Origin: Cyanobacteria bacterium SIG30
GTDB taxonomy: Bacteria; Cyanobacteriota; Vampirovibrionia; Gastranaerophilales; Gastranaerophilaceae
DNA: 64,000 nucleotides
Assembly: GCA_015152475.1 (NCBI GenBank)
Contig: SUTW01000004.1
Span: 62,001 to 126,000 of the forward strand
Reading direction: 5' to 3'
The notes below the pieces were generated by a model. The model was not told the origin of the DNA, did no database searches, and was given only the letters and a program-made list of their open reading frames with translations. The translations under genes were made by a program, and so were the position numbers. Shown here piece by piece: positions 1 through 9,204 of this stretch. Position 1 is the first letter of the stretch, and every line of letters starts with the position of its first letter.

Positions 1-257
1 TCTCTTGGGCTATGTAGTGTAACTGTATATAATGTTTTTTCTAAAATTTCTATAACTTCATTTGTGTTTTGAAGATTTGTTTTGCAGTTTATATTGACTG
101 CGTTTTTTAAAATATTATTTAATGCCGAAGATGACATCTGATAATTACTTTCTCTTTCTGTCATACCTAAAGCTGATATCCCGGCTGCAACCGTAAAGAC
201 GGGTAATATTGGTATTGAAAGAAGTGGTATTGGTATAGATGTTAAAACTAATGACAT
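1..257 (-). CDS. hypothetical protein, C-terminus truncated by window edge
   Basis: Open minus-strand frame from ATG at 257 (MSLVLTSIPIPLLSIPILPVFTVAAGISALGMTERESNYQ...) running off the left edge; directly downstream of the Ycf46-like gene. Confidence 0.55.
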   Translation of the reverse strand, partial: MSLVLTSIPIPLLSIPILPVFTVAAGISALGMTERESNYQMSSSALNNILKNAVNINCKTNLQNTNEVIEILEKTLYTVTLHSPR

Positions 258-271
258 ATTTTTCCCTTTGT

Positions 272-1918
272 TTAAAAATCAAGTGATCTTCCACCTCTGC
301 TTTTATTAATATCAGAGGTTTCGTTATTTGTTTCGTGAGTGTATTCTTGCATGTCGTTTTTGTTTGTAGCACTTACTGCGCGAACATTTGCCCATTCTCT
401 TAAAGCTAAAATTTGTTCTTTTTGGGTTACTGATAATGGAACTGTGTTTTTGATGACATTATAAAGGTCTTCTTTGATTAAGCCTCTGTTTGCGAAGAAT
501 GCTTCATAAAGGGCTGATACAACTACGTTTTCAATTTCTGAACCCACAAAACCCTCAGTGATTTTTGCTAAATCTTTTAACAAACTATCATTTATTTCAA
601 TATTTGAAGATACAGATTCATTTGTTAAACGTTTTTCAAGATGCAATTTAAAAATTTCATATCTTTCTTTTTCTGTCGGTAAATCTACAAAGAAAATTTC
701 GTCAAAACGTCCTTTGCGAAGAAGTTCTGGCGGAAGATTGTGGATATTGTTTGCAGTTGCGATAACAAAAACGGGCGCTGTTTTTTCTTGCATCCAGGTC
801 AAAAATGTTCCAAAAATTCTTGCACTTGTTCCACTATCTCCATTTGAACCAGAGCCCACTCCTGCAAGCCCTTTTTCAATTTCGTCAACCCACAAAATTG
901 AGGGTGCAACTGCTTCTGCTGTTTGAATTGCTCTTCTCATATTTTCTTCTGAACTTCCGACAATTCCAGAAAATATTTTACCTAAATCAAGTCTTAACAA
1001 AGGCAATTGCCAAATGGCACTCATGGCTTTTGCAGTTAAACTTTTTCCGCAACCTGGAACTCCTGTTATGAGAACTCCTTTTGGCGCTGGGATATTATAT
1101 ATCCTTGCTGTTTCTGACCAGGAATTGTTTCTTTTAAGAAGCCAATTTTTCAAATTTCCAAGTCCGCCAATGTCATTTATATTTGATGAACTTTGTACAA
1201 ATTCTAAAATTCCAGTTTTCTTAATTACTTGTTTTTTCTCATCTAAAATTACAGATAAATCTTTAACATCAATTTTGCCATCATTGACCATTGCAAGTGC
1301 AAATGCGTTTTCAGCTTCTTGCAATGTGAGTCCAAGCGCGCCTTTGCATAATTTTGTTTTATCTTCATCTGATAATTCAGTTGTCAACGCTCCACTATTT
1401 TGGCTAATCATCATATCAAGTCTTGCTTTAATTTCATCAAGACATGGAAGATCGAAATCAAAAATGGATATTTCTTTTTGCATTGTGTCAGGGATTACAA
1501 GTTCCGGCGAAACAAATATAACATTTTTCTTAGAACTGCTTGATTTTAGATTTGGTAAAATATCTCTTAATTTTCTTATAGTATTGTAATCTGCAGGTCT
1601 ATTTTTTAATCCAAAATTTACGTGAAAATCTTTAAAAACAAAAATTGCATCTTCTTCTGAATTTTCAATATATTCAAGAGCTTTAATTGGCGCAGTTGTG
1701 CCAGCTACGGTTTTATCTTCTTTTTCATCCACAAAACCTTTTGTTTGTGTCCACACATAAACTTTTCTTGGAGTTTTTATAAGTTGTGGAAGTTCTGCAA
1801 TTTTTTTAATCATGTTAACTGCGCGTTCTTCTTCCCAAGTTGTTATGTAAACATATGGAAATCTTGCACGCATAAGACTTGAAAGTTTTTTCATTGTTGT
1901 TATATGTTGTTTTGTCAT
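272..1918 (-). CDS. ycf46: AAA+ ATPase, Ycf46-like
   Basis: Walker A GVPGCGKS, Walker B SILWVDEIEKG, ELLRKGRFDEIFFVDLP; Ycf46-like organisation with degenerate N-terminal half. Confidence 0.85.
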   Translation of the reverse strand: MTKQHITTMKKLSSLMRARFPYVYITTWEEERAVNMIKKIAELPQLIKTPRKVYVWTQTKGFVDEKEDKTVAGTTAPIKALEYIENSEEDAIFVFKDFHVNFGLKNRPADYNTIRKLRDILPNLKSSSSKKNVIFVSPELVIPDTMQKEISIFDFDLPCLDEIKARLDMMISQNSGALTTELSDEDKTKLCKGALGLTLQEAENAFALAMVNDGKIDVKDLSVILDEKKQVIKKTGILEFVQSSSNINDIGGLGNLKNWLLKRNNSWSETARIYNIPAPKGVLITGVPGCGKSLTAKAMSAIWQLPLLRLDLGKIFSGIVGSSEENMRRAIQTAEAVAPSILWVDEIEKGLAGVGSGSNGDSGTSARIFGTFLTWMQEKTAPVFVIATANNIHNLPPELLRKGRFDEIFFVDLPTEKERYEIFKLHLEKRLTNESVSSNIEINDSLLKDLAKITEGFVGSEIENVVVSALYEAFFANRGLIKEDLYNVIKNTVPLSVTQKEQILALREWANVRAVSATNKNDMQEYTHETNNETSDINKSRGGRSLDF

Positions 1919-1938
1919 TTTGACCCCTTTTTTGTTAA

Positions 1939-2526
1939 TTATATAACTTTTTCAATAAATTTTTCTTTGATTTTTGAAAAATCACCCATTCCGTTGATAA
2001 TAAAAGCTCCATTTTTTTGGATTCTGACTTCAACTTTGTTTTTATATTTTTTAATTTCATCCATATTGTATTTATCTGTTAAAAAAATATATCTTTGGTT
2101 AGATGAACCAATCCAGGGCATATCAAGGCTTATTTTGTCTTGTTCAAATGGAGAATCTATTAAAAGATCAATATTATCTAAAAAATCTTTTATATGTTTG
2201 TTATTACTTTTTTTGAGTTCTTCAATGGTAAAACCTGTAAAACATAGAACTGAAAGCCCCAAAGACTTTATTTTTTTTGCAAGAAGTGCAAAATCTTTAG
2301 CTTGTTCAAATGGTTCGCCACCTAAAAAAGTGACTCCTTCGATTTCTTTTGTATTTTTTATTTTTTCAAAAATTTCTTCAACACTATATTCAATGCCACC
2401 ACTATGGTTCCAGGTTTCTTTTGCAAAACAACCTTCACAATGTCTTGAACAACCCTGAGCCCATATGCAAAAGCGAATTCCTGGTCCTTCAACGGAAGTT
2501 TTTTCTATTATTTGGTAAATTCGCAT
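1939..2526 (-). CDS. 4Fe-4S single-cluster radical SAM protein (NrdG/activase-like)
   Basis: CSRHCEGC = CxxxCxxC motif, VTFLGGEPFEQ motif. Confidence 0.85.
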   Translation of the reverse strand: MRIYQIIEKTSVEGPGIRFCIWAQGCSRHCEGCFAKETWNHSGGIEYSVEEIFEKIKNTKEIEGVTFLGGEPFEQAKDFALLAKKIKSLGLSVLCFTGFTIEELKKSNNKHIKDFLDNIDLLIDSPFEQDKISLDMPWIGSSNQRYIFLTDKYNMDEIKKYKNKVEVRIQKNGAFIINGMGDFSKIKEKFIEKVI

Positions 2527-3419
2527 TAAATATCTAAAATCCTTCCTTTTACCTTTTTCTTTTTGTTGTTAGTTGTTTTTTTAGATACAGTTACAAGTTC
2601 TTTTAATTTTTTTGCAAAATGTGGTTTTATCTCCATTGTCTGAATAAAGTCTTCAAAAGATTCAAATCCATCTTTTTCATTTCTTTTCATAATGATTTTT
2701 TTAGCTATAACAATATTTATGCCTGGAAGTTTTTGTATTTCTTCGCTGGTTGCTTTGTTTATATCTAGTTTATTTGTGCTAATTTCTTCTTTTTTTAATT
2801 CAACAAATTCTATTTTTTCAGGTTCTTCTTCGGTTTCTTTTTCTTTTTTTCCAGTTTCAATATTTTGATAATTGAGAAGAAGTCCACTTGTTTTTAAAGC
2901 GGTGCAGACAATATCTAGATTTGTTGAATCATCAAAATTTATACAGATAAAATTGAAGGCATTATCCAGATTTGTTCCTCCCATTTCATCAGTCGCAGTA
3001 ACTATTGTGTTTTTTGAATTTCTGAATTTTTTTAATTTTCCACTTGCAACAATCTTGTCTTTGCCATTGTGCCTTACAATGCAATTTTCATTTTTTAAAC
3101 ACAATACGCCAAATGGATCAGCATAATCTTTCAGATATTCACTTGCCATCTGCAAAGCGTGTTCTCTTTCATTTAATCTTGTTTTTCTTTGTCTTTGTCT
3201 GTCAAAAAACCATCTGGTGGTTCGGTAAGCAATAAAAGCTGAAGTTGCAACTATAGCAACAATAATTGCCACTCTGGGTGATGTGGCGAAAAGTAATGCT
3301 AATATTCCAATAATGCTGCGAATAATTGAAGCTCGAAAATACAATTCTATTTTCCTTAATACCGATAATGGTATTAAATCATATTTTGAAGTTTTTATCA
3401 AGATAGGGAGATAAGACAT
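2526..3419 (-). CDS. membrane protein with C-terminal ComEA-like helix-hairpin-helix
   Basis: LDINKATSEEIQKLPGINIVIAKKIIMKRNE at C-terminus; N-terminal hydrophobic segments. Confidence 0.7.
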   Translation of the reverse strand: MSYLPILIKTSKYDLIPLSVLRKIELYFRASIIRSIIGILALLFATSPRVAIIVAIVATSAFIAYRTTRWFFDRQRQRKTRLNEREHALQMASEYLKDYADPFGVLCLKNENCIVRHNGKDKIVASGKLKKFRNSKNTIVTATDEMGGTNLDNAFNFICINFDDSTNLDIVCTALKTSGLLLNYQNIETGKKEKETEEEPEKIEFVELKKEEISTNKLDINKATSEEIQKLPGINIVIAKKIIMKRNEKDGFESFEDFIQTMEIKPHFAKKLKELVTVSKKTTNNKKKKVKGRILDI

Positions 3420-3563
3420 AATTAATTGAAAAATAAATGCAAAACAAAGATAATTTTTTTTGTAGAAAAAGCGCTAAAATGTATAAGATAACTGGATTGA
3501 TATAAAATTTTAAATATGGTACTATTGAATTCGGTTTAATTTTATTATCAAAAGAGGTTTTAA

Positions 3564-3977
3564 ATGTTCCCAAAAGAAATAATTTTTGCTTTTTCGGTTT
3601 TGATTCTGTTAATTGCGGTATTGATTGAAAATGATAATTACCAAAACAATAATTATGACGTAACAGGTTTTCGTTTTGTATGTAATAAGACAATTTGTGA
3701 AGTTAGACATTTAAAACAAGACAATAAAATAAAGTATATTGATAAAATAGATATTTCGAAGATTGAAAATTTTAGTTATAAATTAGAAAATGTACCAAGA
3801 ACTGAACGTAGTGGCATGGTAATATATGCCAACCGCAAAGACGGCACAAGTTTTAGGTTTTCACCAATATATATTACCCCTTCTCGTTTTGTAGATAGCG
3901 TATTTATAAAATCATTAAATCGGAAGATCAAAGAGGGAGCATCAATTGATGTTTCTTTCCCATTCAGAACGGATTAA
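3564..3977 (+). CDS. hypothetical protein with N-terminal TM segment
   Basis: ORF with hydrophobic N-terminus. Confidence 0.55.
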   Translation: MFPKEIIFAFSVLILLIAVLIENDNYQNNNYDVTGFRFVCNKTICEVRHLKQDNKIKYIDKIDISKIENFSYKLENVPRTERSGMVIYANRKDGTSFRFSPIYITPSRFVDSVFIKSLNRKIKEGASIDVSFPFRTD

Positions 3978-3993
3978 TTTTAGATTAAATTTA

Positions 3994-4014
3994 GTTAATA
4001 GTTTGAATATTTGA
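3994..4014 (+). repeat. 21-bp direct repeat copy 1 (gttaatagtttgaatatttga)
   Basis: Identical to 5033-5053; both sit shortly upstream of an ATGAAAAAATTT gene start. Confidence 0.85.
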
Positions 4015-4036
4015 ATTTTTCTTATAGAATTTGTGT

Positions 4037-4636
4037 ATGAAAAAATTTTGGATTTTATTTTTAATATGTTTGTTTATAACTTGTCCTGTTTTGGGTTATC
4101 CAGTAACAAAAAATAAGCCGATTACTCATTCTGACGGAACTATTGAATACAATTTTTCAAAACAATCTCAAGTCAAAGCAAGTAAAATATTATATAAATT
4201 CGTATTAAAAGAATTAAATAAAACTCCAAAAGAAGCACAAGATTTTGCAAATATAACCCCAAAAACAGTAAGTGCTTTTGAAATCGATTTAAATGGTGAC
4301 GGCAAAAAAGAAATTATTGGCATTGTTTTTTCAGCATACTATTGGGGAACTGCTGGACATTCTTTATTTATTCTTGAAGAAAAAGGCAATACTTACCAAA
4401 ATATTGCTTATTGTTTAAATTTTGAGCCATTAAATAAATTTTATGTACTAAATAATAAAACATATAATTACAGAGATATAAGTTTTTCAGGTTCAAGTGC
4501 TTATAACTTTAAAAATTTAACCGCAAAATTTGATAAATCTAAGTATATAAATATTGAGCAAATTAAATTATTTGAAGAAAATTTAAAAAATTTCTCAAGA
4601 TATGATGTATCTGAAATAACAGATATAAAAGAATAA
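4037..4636 (+). CDS. secreted hypothetical protein with EF/FG-GAP-like DLNGDGKKEIIG motif
   Basis: Signal peptide MKKFWILFLICLFITCPVLG; motif at mid-protein. Confidence 0.65.
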   Translation: MKKFWILFLICLFITCPVLGYPVTKNKPITHSDGTIEYNFSKQSQVKASKILYKFVLKELNKTPKEAQDFANITPKTVSAFEIDLNGDGKKEIIGIVFSAYYWGTAGHSLFILEEKGNTYQNIAYCLNFEPLNKFYVLNNKTYNYRDISFSGSSAYNFKNLTAKFDKSKYINIEQIKLFEENLKNFSRYDVSEITDIKE

Positions 4637-4665
4637 TAACTGTTTAAAAATATAAATAGTGTAGG

Positions 4666-4687
4666 GGTATTTAAAATTTTAAATACC
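4666..4687. repeat. 22-bp perfect palindrome ggtatttaaaattttaaatacc
   Basis: Self reverse-complementary. Confidence 0.8.
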
Positions 4688-5032
4688 TGAATTAGTAATG
4701 AAACCGAAAGGACAATTTATGACAAAAACATTAGATGATTTTTATAATGATTTAGGTGCGAGAAAATGCACAAAAAGCATTTAAACAGACTCAATGGAAC
4801 CAATTAAAGATTATTGGAGCTGACAAATATATTTATACTTAACACCTATTTCCATATTTTCTTTTTTAATATTGTAGTTGTTATCACATATTAGTTGAGC
4901 TTTTATTTGTGGGACGCAATCTGCATAAATAATTTAAAAATCTATACTGTTAATAAATGTACAAAATAATCATAATATTATATTTATCAACATTGTTGAT
5001 AATTAACACAAAAGAAAGGAGCAGAAAATTAT

Positions 5033-5053
5033 GTTAATAGTTTGAATATTTGA
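5033..5053 (+). repeat. 21-bp direct repeat copy 2
   Basis: Identical to 3994-4014. Confidence 0.85.
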
Positions 5054-5077
5054 GTTGGATAATGGTAAAATAGGTTT

Positions 5078-5650
5078 ATGAAAAAATTTGTTCTGATATT
5101 TACTCTAATATTTTTTTCTACTTGCACATTAATAAGCATTGTATATGCGATAAAATGTAATGCGCAAATAAACAAATTAAATGCTGAAATATACAATTTG
5201 AATAATACTATTTCTAGGATAAGTTCAGAAAACGATAAACTTTCTGAAGATAAAAATTATAAACAAAAGCAACACGAAAATTTAAAATTAACTAAAACTG
5301 ATACAGAGCTTATAGATATTGAGATTCAAGAGTGTATGAAATCCTGCAATTATACTACTGTTTGTATGAATAATTGTACTTATTATGCAATCCCGAAATG
5401 GGAAAAAGAAATAAATAAAAATTTGAAATTATTAGAAGAAATAATGAACAAAGAGCAAATAGAACTTTTAAACGACACACAAAATAAGTGGTCAGTATTC
5501 AAAGATGCACAACAAAAATTAAATAGAGAAACAATCGGCACAATGTCGGGTACTATATATACAAATATCCTTGCAGGCGAACAAATATATTTAATTGAAT
5601 CGAGAGCAAAAGAACTTAAAAATTTATATTCTACTTTATCAGAACAATAA
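5078..5650 (+). CDS. LprI/DUF1311-like secreted protein
   Basis: Signal peptide; Cys pairs ECMKSC..CMNNC and LNDTQNKWSVFKDAQ pattern resembling DUF1311. Confidence 0.55.
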   Translation: MKKFVLIFTLIFFSTCTLISIVYAIKCNAQINKLNAEIYNLNNTISRISSENDKLSEDKNYKQKQHENLKLTKTDTELIDIEIQECMKSCNYTTVCMNNCTYYAIPKWEKEINKNLKLLEEIMNKEQIELLNDTQNKWSVFKDAQQKLNRETIGTMSGTIYTNILAGEQIYLIESRAKELKNLYSTLSEQ

Positions 5651-5714
5651 ATCTATTCTACCTTATTTAACACAACATTTACAATTAGTACTTAGTTAAA
5701 CAAGGAGAATCTAA

Positions 5715-6006
5715 ATGTCTAAAGAAAACTTTGAAAAAGCACTACAATGTTTATTTCCCTCCGAAGGTGGATATGTAAATGATAGCAGAGATTTTGGAGG
5801 ACCAACTAATATGGGTGTTACACAAAACACATATAATATGTACAGAAAGAATCAAGGTTTACCGCAGAAAGATGTAAAACAAATCACCAATGCACCCGAA
5901 CTGCAGGTCAACTACGCAATTAGTGCTAGATGAGGATTATAAACCAGAGCCAACACCACAACCGACTAAAAACCCACAAAAGTTTATTGATAATAAAAAA
6001 ATATAA
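5715..6006 (+). pseudogene. truncated, frameshifted GH108-type endolysin/N-acetylmuramidase remnant
   Basis: MSKENFEKALQCLFPSEGGYVNDSRDFGGPTNMGVTQNTYNMYRKNQGLPQKDVKQITNA matches the GH108 N-terminus, then stop; a shifted frame continues DEDYKPEPTPQPTKNPQKFIDNKKI*. Confidence 0.65.
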
Positions 6007-6047
6007 TTTATCGAATTTAAAAGTATATTTCTTGCTTAAATATTGAC

Positions 6048-6061
6048 ATAAAAAACTCCCC
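6048..6061. repeat. 14-bp repeat ataaaaaactcccc, left copy
   Basis: Matches 7290-7303 at the tRNA-Asn 3' end. Confidence 0.6.
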
Positions 6062-6219
6062 GAACAGCCCAAGAATCGAACTGCGATTTTGGATTTGCGT
6101 GATGCAATAAAAGCTACTCCGAGTTGTTATTTCAAAAACTTGTCATACTTAATCAAAGATGTTGACTAAGTATAAAACATTATTTTGCGTTTTAAGTCCT
6201 TTTGTGTTAAATAAAGTTT

Positions 6220-7269
6220 GTGTTATTAAATGAGTGTAACAAAAAAATAAGTCCTCGAGAATTTGAACTCGATTGCTTAAGAATAATCGCAGTTTTAGCT
6301 ATTATAATGATACATTGTGCAGCGCCATATGTAACTAATTTTCCAAGGGATAGTTTTAATTTTGTAATAGGGAATTTTTTTGATTCTATATCAAGAATTG
6401 GAGTTCCTTTTTTTGTAATAATTTCAGGCTATTTTATGTTAAATGAAAACAAAGAACTTTCTATTTTAAAAATTAAATCAAAAATACTTAAATTATTTTT
6501 GATATTAGGATTTTGGTCTTTATTTTATGCATTAGTCTATCACTTTAAAAGTTTTCTTAATGCTTTTATTTATGGTCATTACCATTTATGGTTTCTGTAT
6601 ATGCTAATAGGATTATATTTAATAACTCCTATACTCAGATTATTTGTAAAAAAAGAAAATAAAAATTATATATATTATTTAATTATTTTATCTCTTATTT
6701 TTTATTTTATACCGCCAGTATTAAGCTTATTGTTTTCTAATGATAATGAAATAACAAAATTAGCAGAATTGTTTTCACTAAATTTTGCAGGTACATTTAT
6801 TTCATATTATTTAATTGGTTACTTGTTTCGTCATGATTATTCAATAATTAAAAAGTATATTAAATACATAATTTTAATTGTTTTAGTAGCACTTTTTTCT
6901 ATCTTTAGTGGAGCACAGTTTATAGAAACAAAAATAATTCCATATAAGATATTTTATGCAAACGGTGCACTGCCTGTATTTTTATATAGCGTTTCTTTCT
7001 TTGTTGTTTTATATAATTTTTTTGAACAAATTGAACCAAAAGTTTCAAATAACATTAAAAAAGTTATAACAGAAACATCAAAATTAACTTTTGGCATATA
7101 TTTAGTCCATGCAAGTTTGTTAAAATTATGGCAAAGTATATTCAAAAACGTAGAAATCAATGTTATAACAAACATTATAATGATTTATATACTTACAATA
7201 ATTTCATCTTTTATTATAACATTTATATTATCAAAGATTAAATATGTAAACCAATTAATAAAATTATAA
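6220..7269 (+). CDS. acyltransferase 3 family membrane protein
   Basis: LDCLRIIAVLAIIMIHCAAPYV, HLWFLYMLIGLYLITPILR, multiple TM segments; GTG start. Confidence 0.8.
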   Translation: MLLNECNKKISPREFELDCLRIIAVLAIIMIHCAAPYVTNFPRDSFNFVIGNFFDSISRIGVPFFVIISGYFMLNENKELSILKIKSKILKLFLILGFWSLFYALVYHFKSFLNAFIYGHYHLWFLYMLIGLYLITPILRLFVKKENKNYIYYLIILSLIFYFIPPVLSLLFSNDNEITKLAELFSLNFAGTFISYYLIGYLFRHDYSIIKKYIKYIILIVLVALFSIFSGAQFIETKIIPYKIFYANGALPVFLYSVSFFVVLYNFFEQIEPKVSNNIKKVITETSKLTFGIYLVHASLLKLWQSIFKNVEINVITNIIMIYILTIISSFIITFILSKIKYVNQLIKL

Positions 7270-7297
7270 AAATTTATTTGTTTGTTGCAATAAAAAA

Positions 7298-7369
7298 CTC
7301 CCCAGGTTGGACTCGAACCAACAACCTACCGGTTAACAGCCGGTTGCTCCGCCATTGAGCTACTGAGGA
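7298..7369 (-). tRNA. tRNA-Asn(GTT)
   Basis: Cloverleaf from TCCTCAGTAGCTCAATGG...CTGTTAACC...GGTTCGAGTCC...CTGGGGAG; no encoded CCA. Confidence 0.95.
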
Positions 7370-7453
7370 ATAACCTTCTTTAAAATTATTCTAACAACAA
7401 AATAATTTTTTGGCAAGAGTTCATTTAAAATATGTTATAAATTTTTTAAAATA

Positions 7454-7482
7454 TTGCGGGTGTTCAAAAAATTTGTTATACT
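7454..7482 (+). promoter_or_regulatory. sigma70-like promoter, extended -10
   Basis: TTGCGG-17-TATACT with TGT before the -10; upstream of pseudopilin. Confidence 0.5.
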
Positions 7483-7531
7483 AATAATACAATTTCTGTT
7501 GCGAACAGAATTAAGAAAGGGCATAGAATTT

Positions 7532-8295
7532 ATGAAAAAATTAAACTTAAATCTCGGGGGGGGGGCAATAATAGATTAGCCTTCACTCTTGCCGAAGTAC
7601 TTATTACACTTGCCATAATTGGCGTTGTTGCAGCACTTACGATTCCAAGTGTCATTACTAATTACCAAAATCAAGAAAGAGCTACTGCTCTTAAAAAAGC
7701 TTACACAACACTTGCGAATACAACAAATCTTGCAATTAAGGATTATGGACCAATTTCTGGGTGGGATATTGATAAAAACAATAATCTTGCCAGTTCGCAA
7801 GCATTTGTTGACAAATATTTAATTCCTTATTTAAGAATTTCAAAAAATTGCGCAAATGAAACAAATGGTACTTGTGGGCATGATTTTAAGCATCCTTTGG
7901 GCGATTTTACACAAGATCGCTATGCAAAATTTTATTTGTCAGATGGAACTTATGTTTCGGTTGCAACAAGCAAATCTTCAGAGGGAGGCAAACACCTTAA
8001 CGCTTCTGTTGTGATTGATGTTAATGGCGAGAAAAAGCCAAATCTTTTTGGACATGATGTTTTCTTGTTTATGTATGTCTATGTTTTTAATTATAAAGAT
8101 GTAGGCGGAAAGTTATTGCCTTATTGTATTTATGATGAAAAAGCCAGTTGTACCACTGAAGATGCTTTTTCATATTGTAAAAAAGATTCCTCTAATGCTT
8201 CTTGCTCTTATTTAATTATGAAAAATGGCTGGAAAATTCCAAGTAAGGAAGAATATGTTAATATGGGCGGGCAAGCAGATTTGTATCCTTGGTAA
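7532..8295 (+). pseudogene. type IV pseudopilin-like protein, frameshifted at G10 tract (possible phase-variable OFF state)
   Basis: ATG KKLNLNLGGG then out of frame; the other frame continues LAFTLAEVLITLAIIGVVAALTIPSVITNYQ... to YPW*; paralogue of 57846-58631. Confidence 0.8.
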
Positions 8296-8296
8296 T

Positions 8297-8329
8297 AAAA
8301 AACCCTCAAGATTTCTTGAGGGTTTTTTA
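8297..8329 (+). terminator. rho-independent terminator
   Basis: aaaaaaccctcaagatttcttgagggtttttt. Confidence 0.9.
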
Positions 8330-8349
8330 TTTTTTAAATTGTTTTTGTT

Positions 8350-9204
8350 TTAGAATAAAGCAGGTTTTTTAACAGGTGTAGCGCCTGGGATAGCTTCCCA
8401 GTTTGCTGCCATAATCTTTTTAAATGATTTTAGGGCAGTATCTTCTAGTTCACCTAATTCTTCTGCTGCCATAATAAGCTGTCTTAATGGCAATAATGCT
8501 CTTTGGTCACGTAAAACACCAAGAGCTGCAGCTGCTCCTGCTCTTACTAATTCATTTTCCTTAGTATCTTGCATAACTTCGATTAAAGCAGGAACTGCTT
8601 TAACGTCATTTAATTTACCAAGAGATGTAACTGCGTAAATTCTAACGTTTACCCATTCATCTTTAAGCATGTTAATAATCTTTTCAACGCATTTTTTGTT
8701 GCCAATTTCGCCTAATGCTCTTGTGGCATCACATCTTACGTTTACTTTTTCGTGCGTTAGAGATTCCATTAAGGCATCTGTTGCAACATCACCAATCTCA
8801 ATTAACGCATCTGTTGCAGTTATACAAACTTGAGGATTTTCGTCGTTAAGTGCTTCTACAAGTGGCTCAACAACAATTTTGCCACCTAAACGTCCTAATG
8901 CACGAGCTGCGCGAACACGAACGTCAACATTTCGGTCTTCTCGAAGAGATTCAATCAAAGGAACTGTTGCGCTGTCACAACCTAGTTCACCTAGCGCGCG
9001 AGCTGCATATAAACGAACTGAACCATTCTTATCATTTTTAAGAACATTGATTAATGGTTCAACTGCTTTAAAATCACCCATTTCGCCCAAAACGCGAGCT
9101 GCGTTATAACGAACTTTTTCTGAATTGCTTGTACGTAAATCAGTTAATAACTCGTCAAATGTTTTTTTGACTTGTTTTTTTCTACTATTCACACTAATTG
9201 TCAT
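8350..9204 (-). CDS. HEAT-repeat (PBS lyase-like repeat) protein
   Basis: Repeats of VR..AARALGELG...A...LI..L. Confidence 0.9.
   Translation of the reverse strand: MTISVNSRKKQVKKTFDELLTDLRTSNSEKVRYNAARVLGEMGDFKAVEPLINVLKNDKNGSVRLYAARALGELGCDSATVPLIESLREDRNVDVRVRAARALGRLGGKIVVEPLVEALNDENPQVCITATDALIEIGDVATDALMESLTHEKVNVRCDATRALGEIGNKKCVEKIINMLKDEWVNVRIYAVTSLGKLNDVKAVPALIEVMQDTKENELVRAGAAAALGVLRDQRALLPLRQLIMAAEELGELEDTALKSFKKIMAANWEAIPGATPVKKPALF

Noticed and set aside
558-1589. Plus-strand ORFs 558-926, 805-1071 and 1014-1589
   Set aside because: Antisense to the well-supported Ycf46-like ATPase; composition is that of a shadow ORF.
3379-3693. Minus-strand 104-aa ORF
   Set aside because: Overlaps two better ORFs and has no recognisable features.
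6048-6140. Functional tRNA on the minus strand
   Set aside because: Has a tcgaac loop and acceptor-like end but the T-stem pairs poorly and no coherent anticodon arm can be drawn; treated only as possible remnant.
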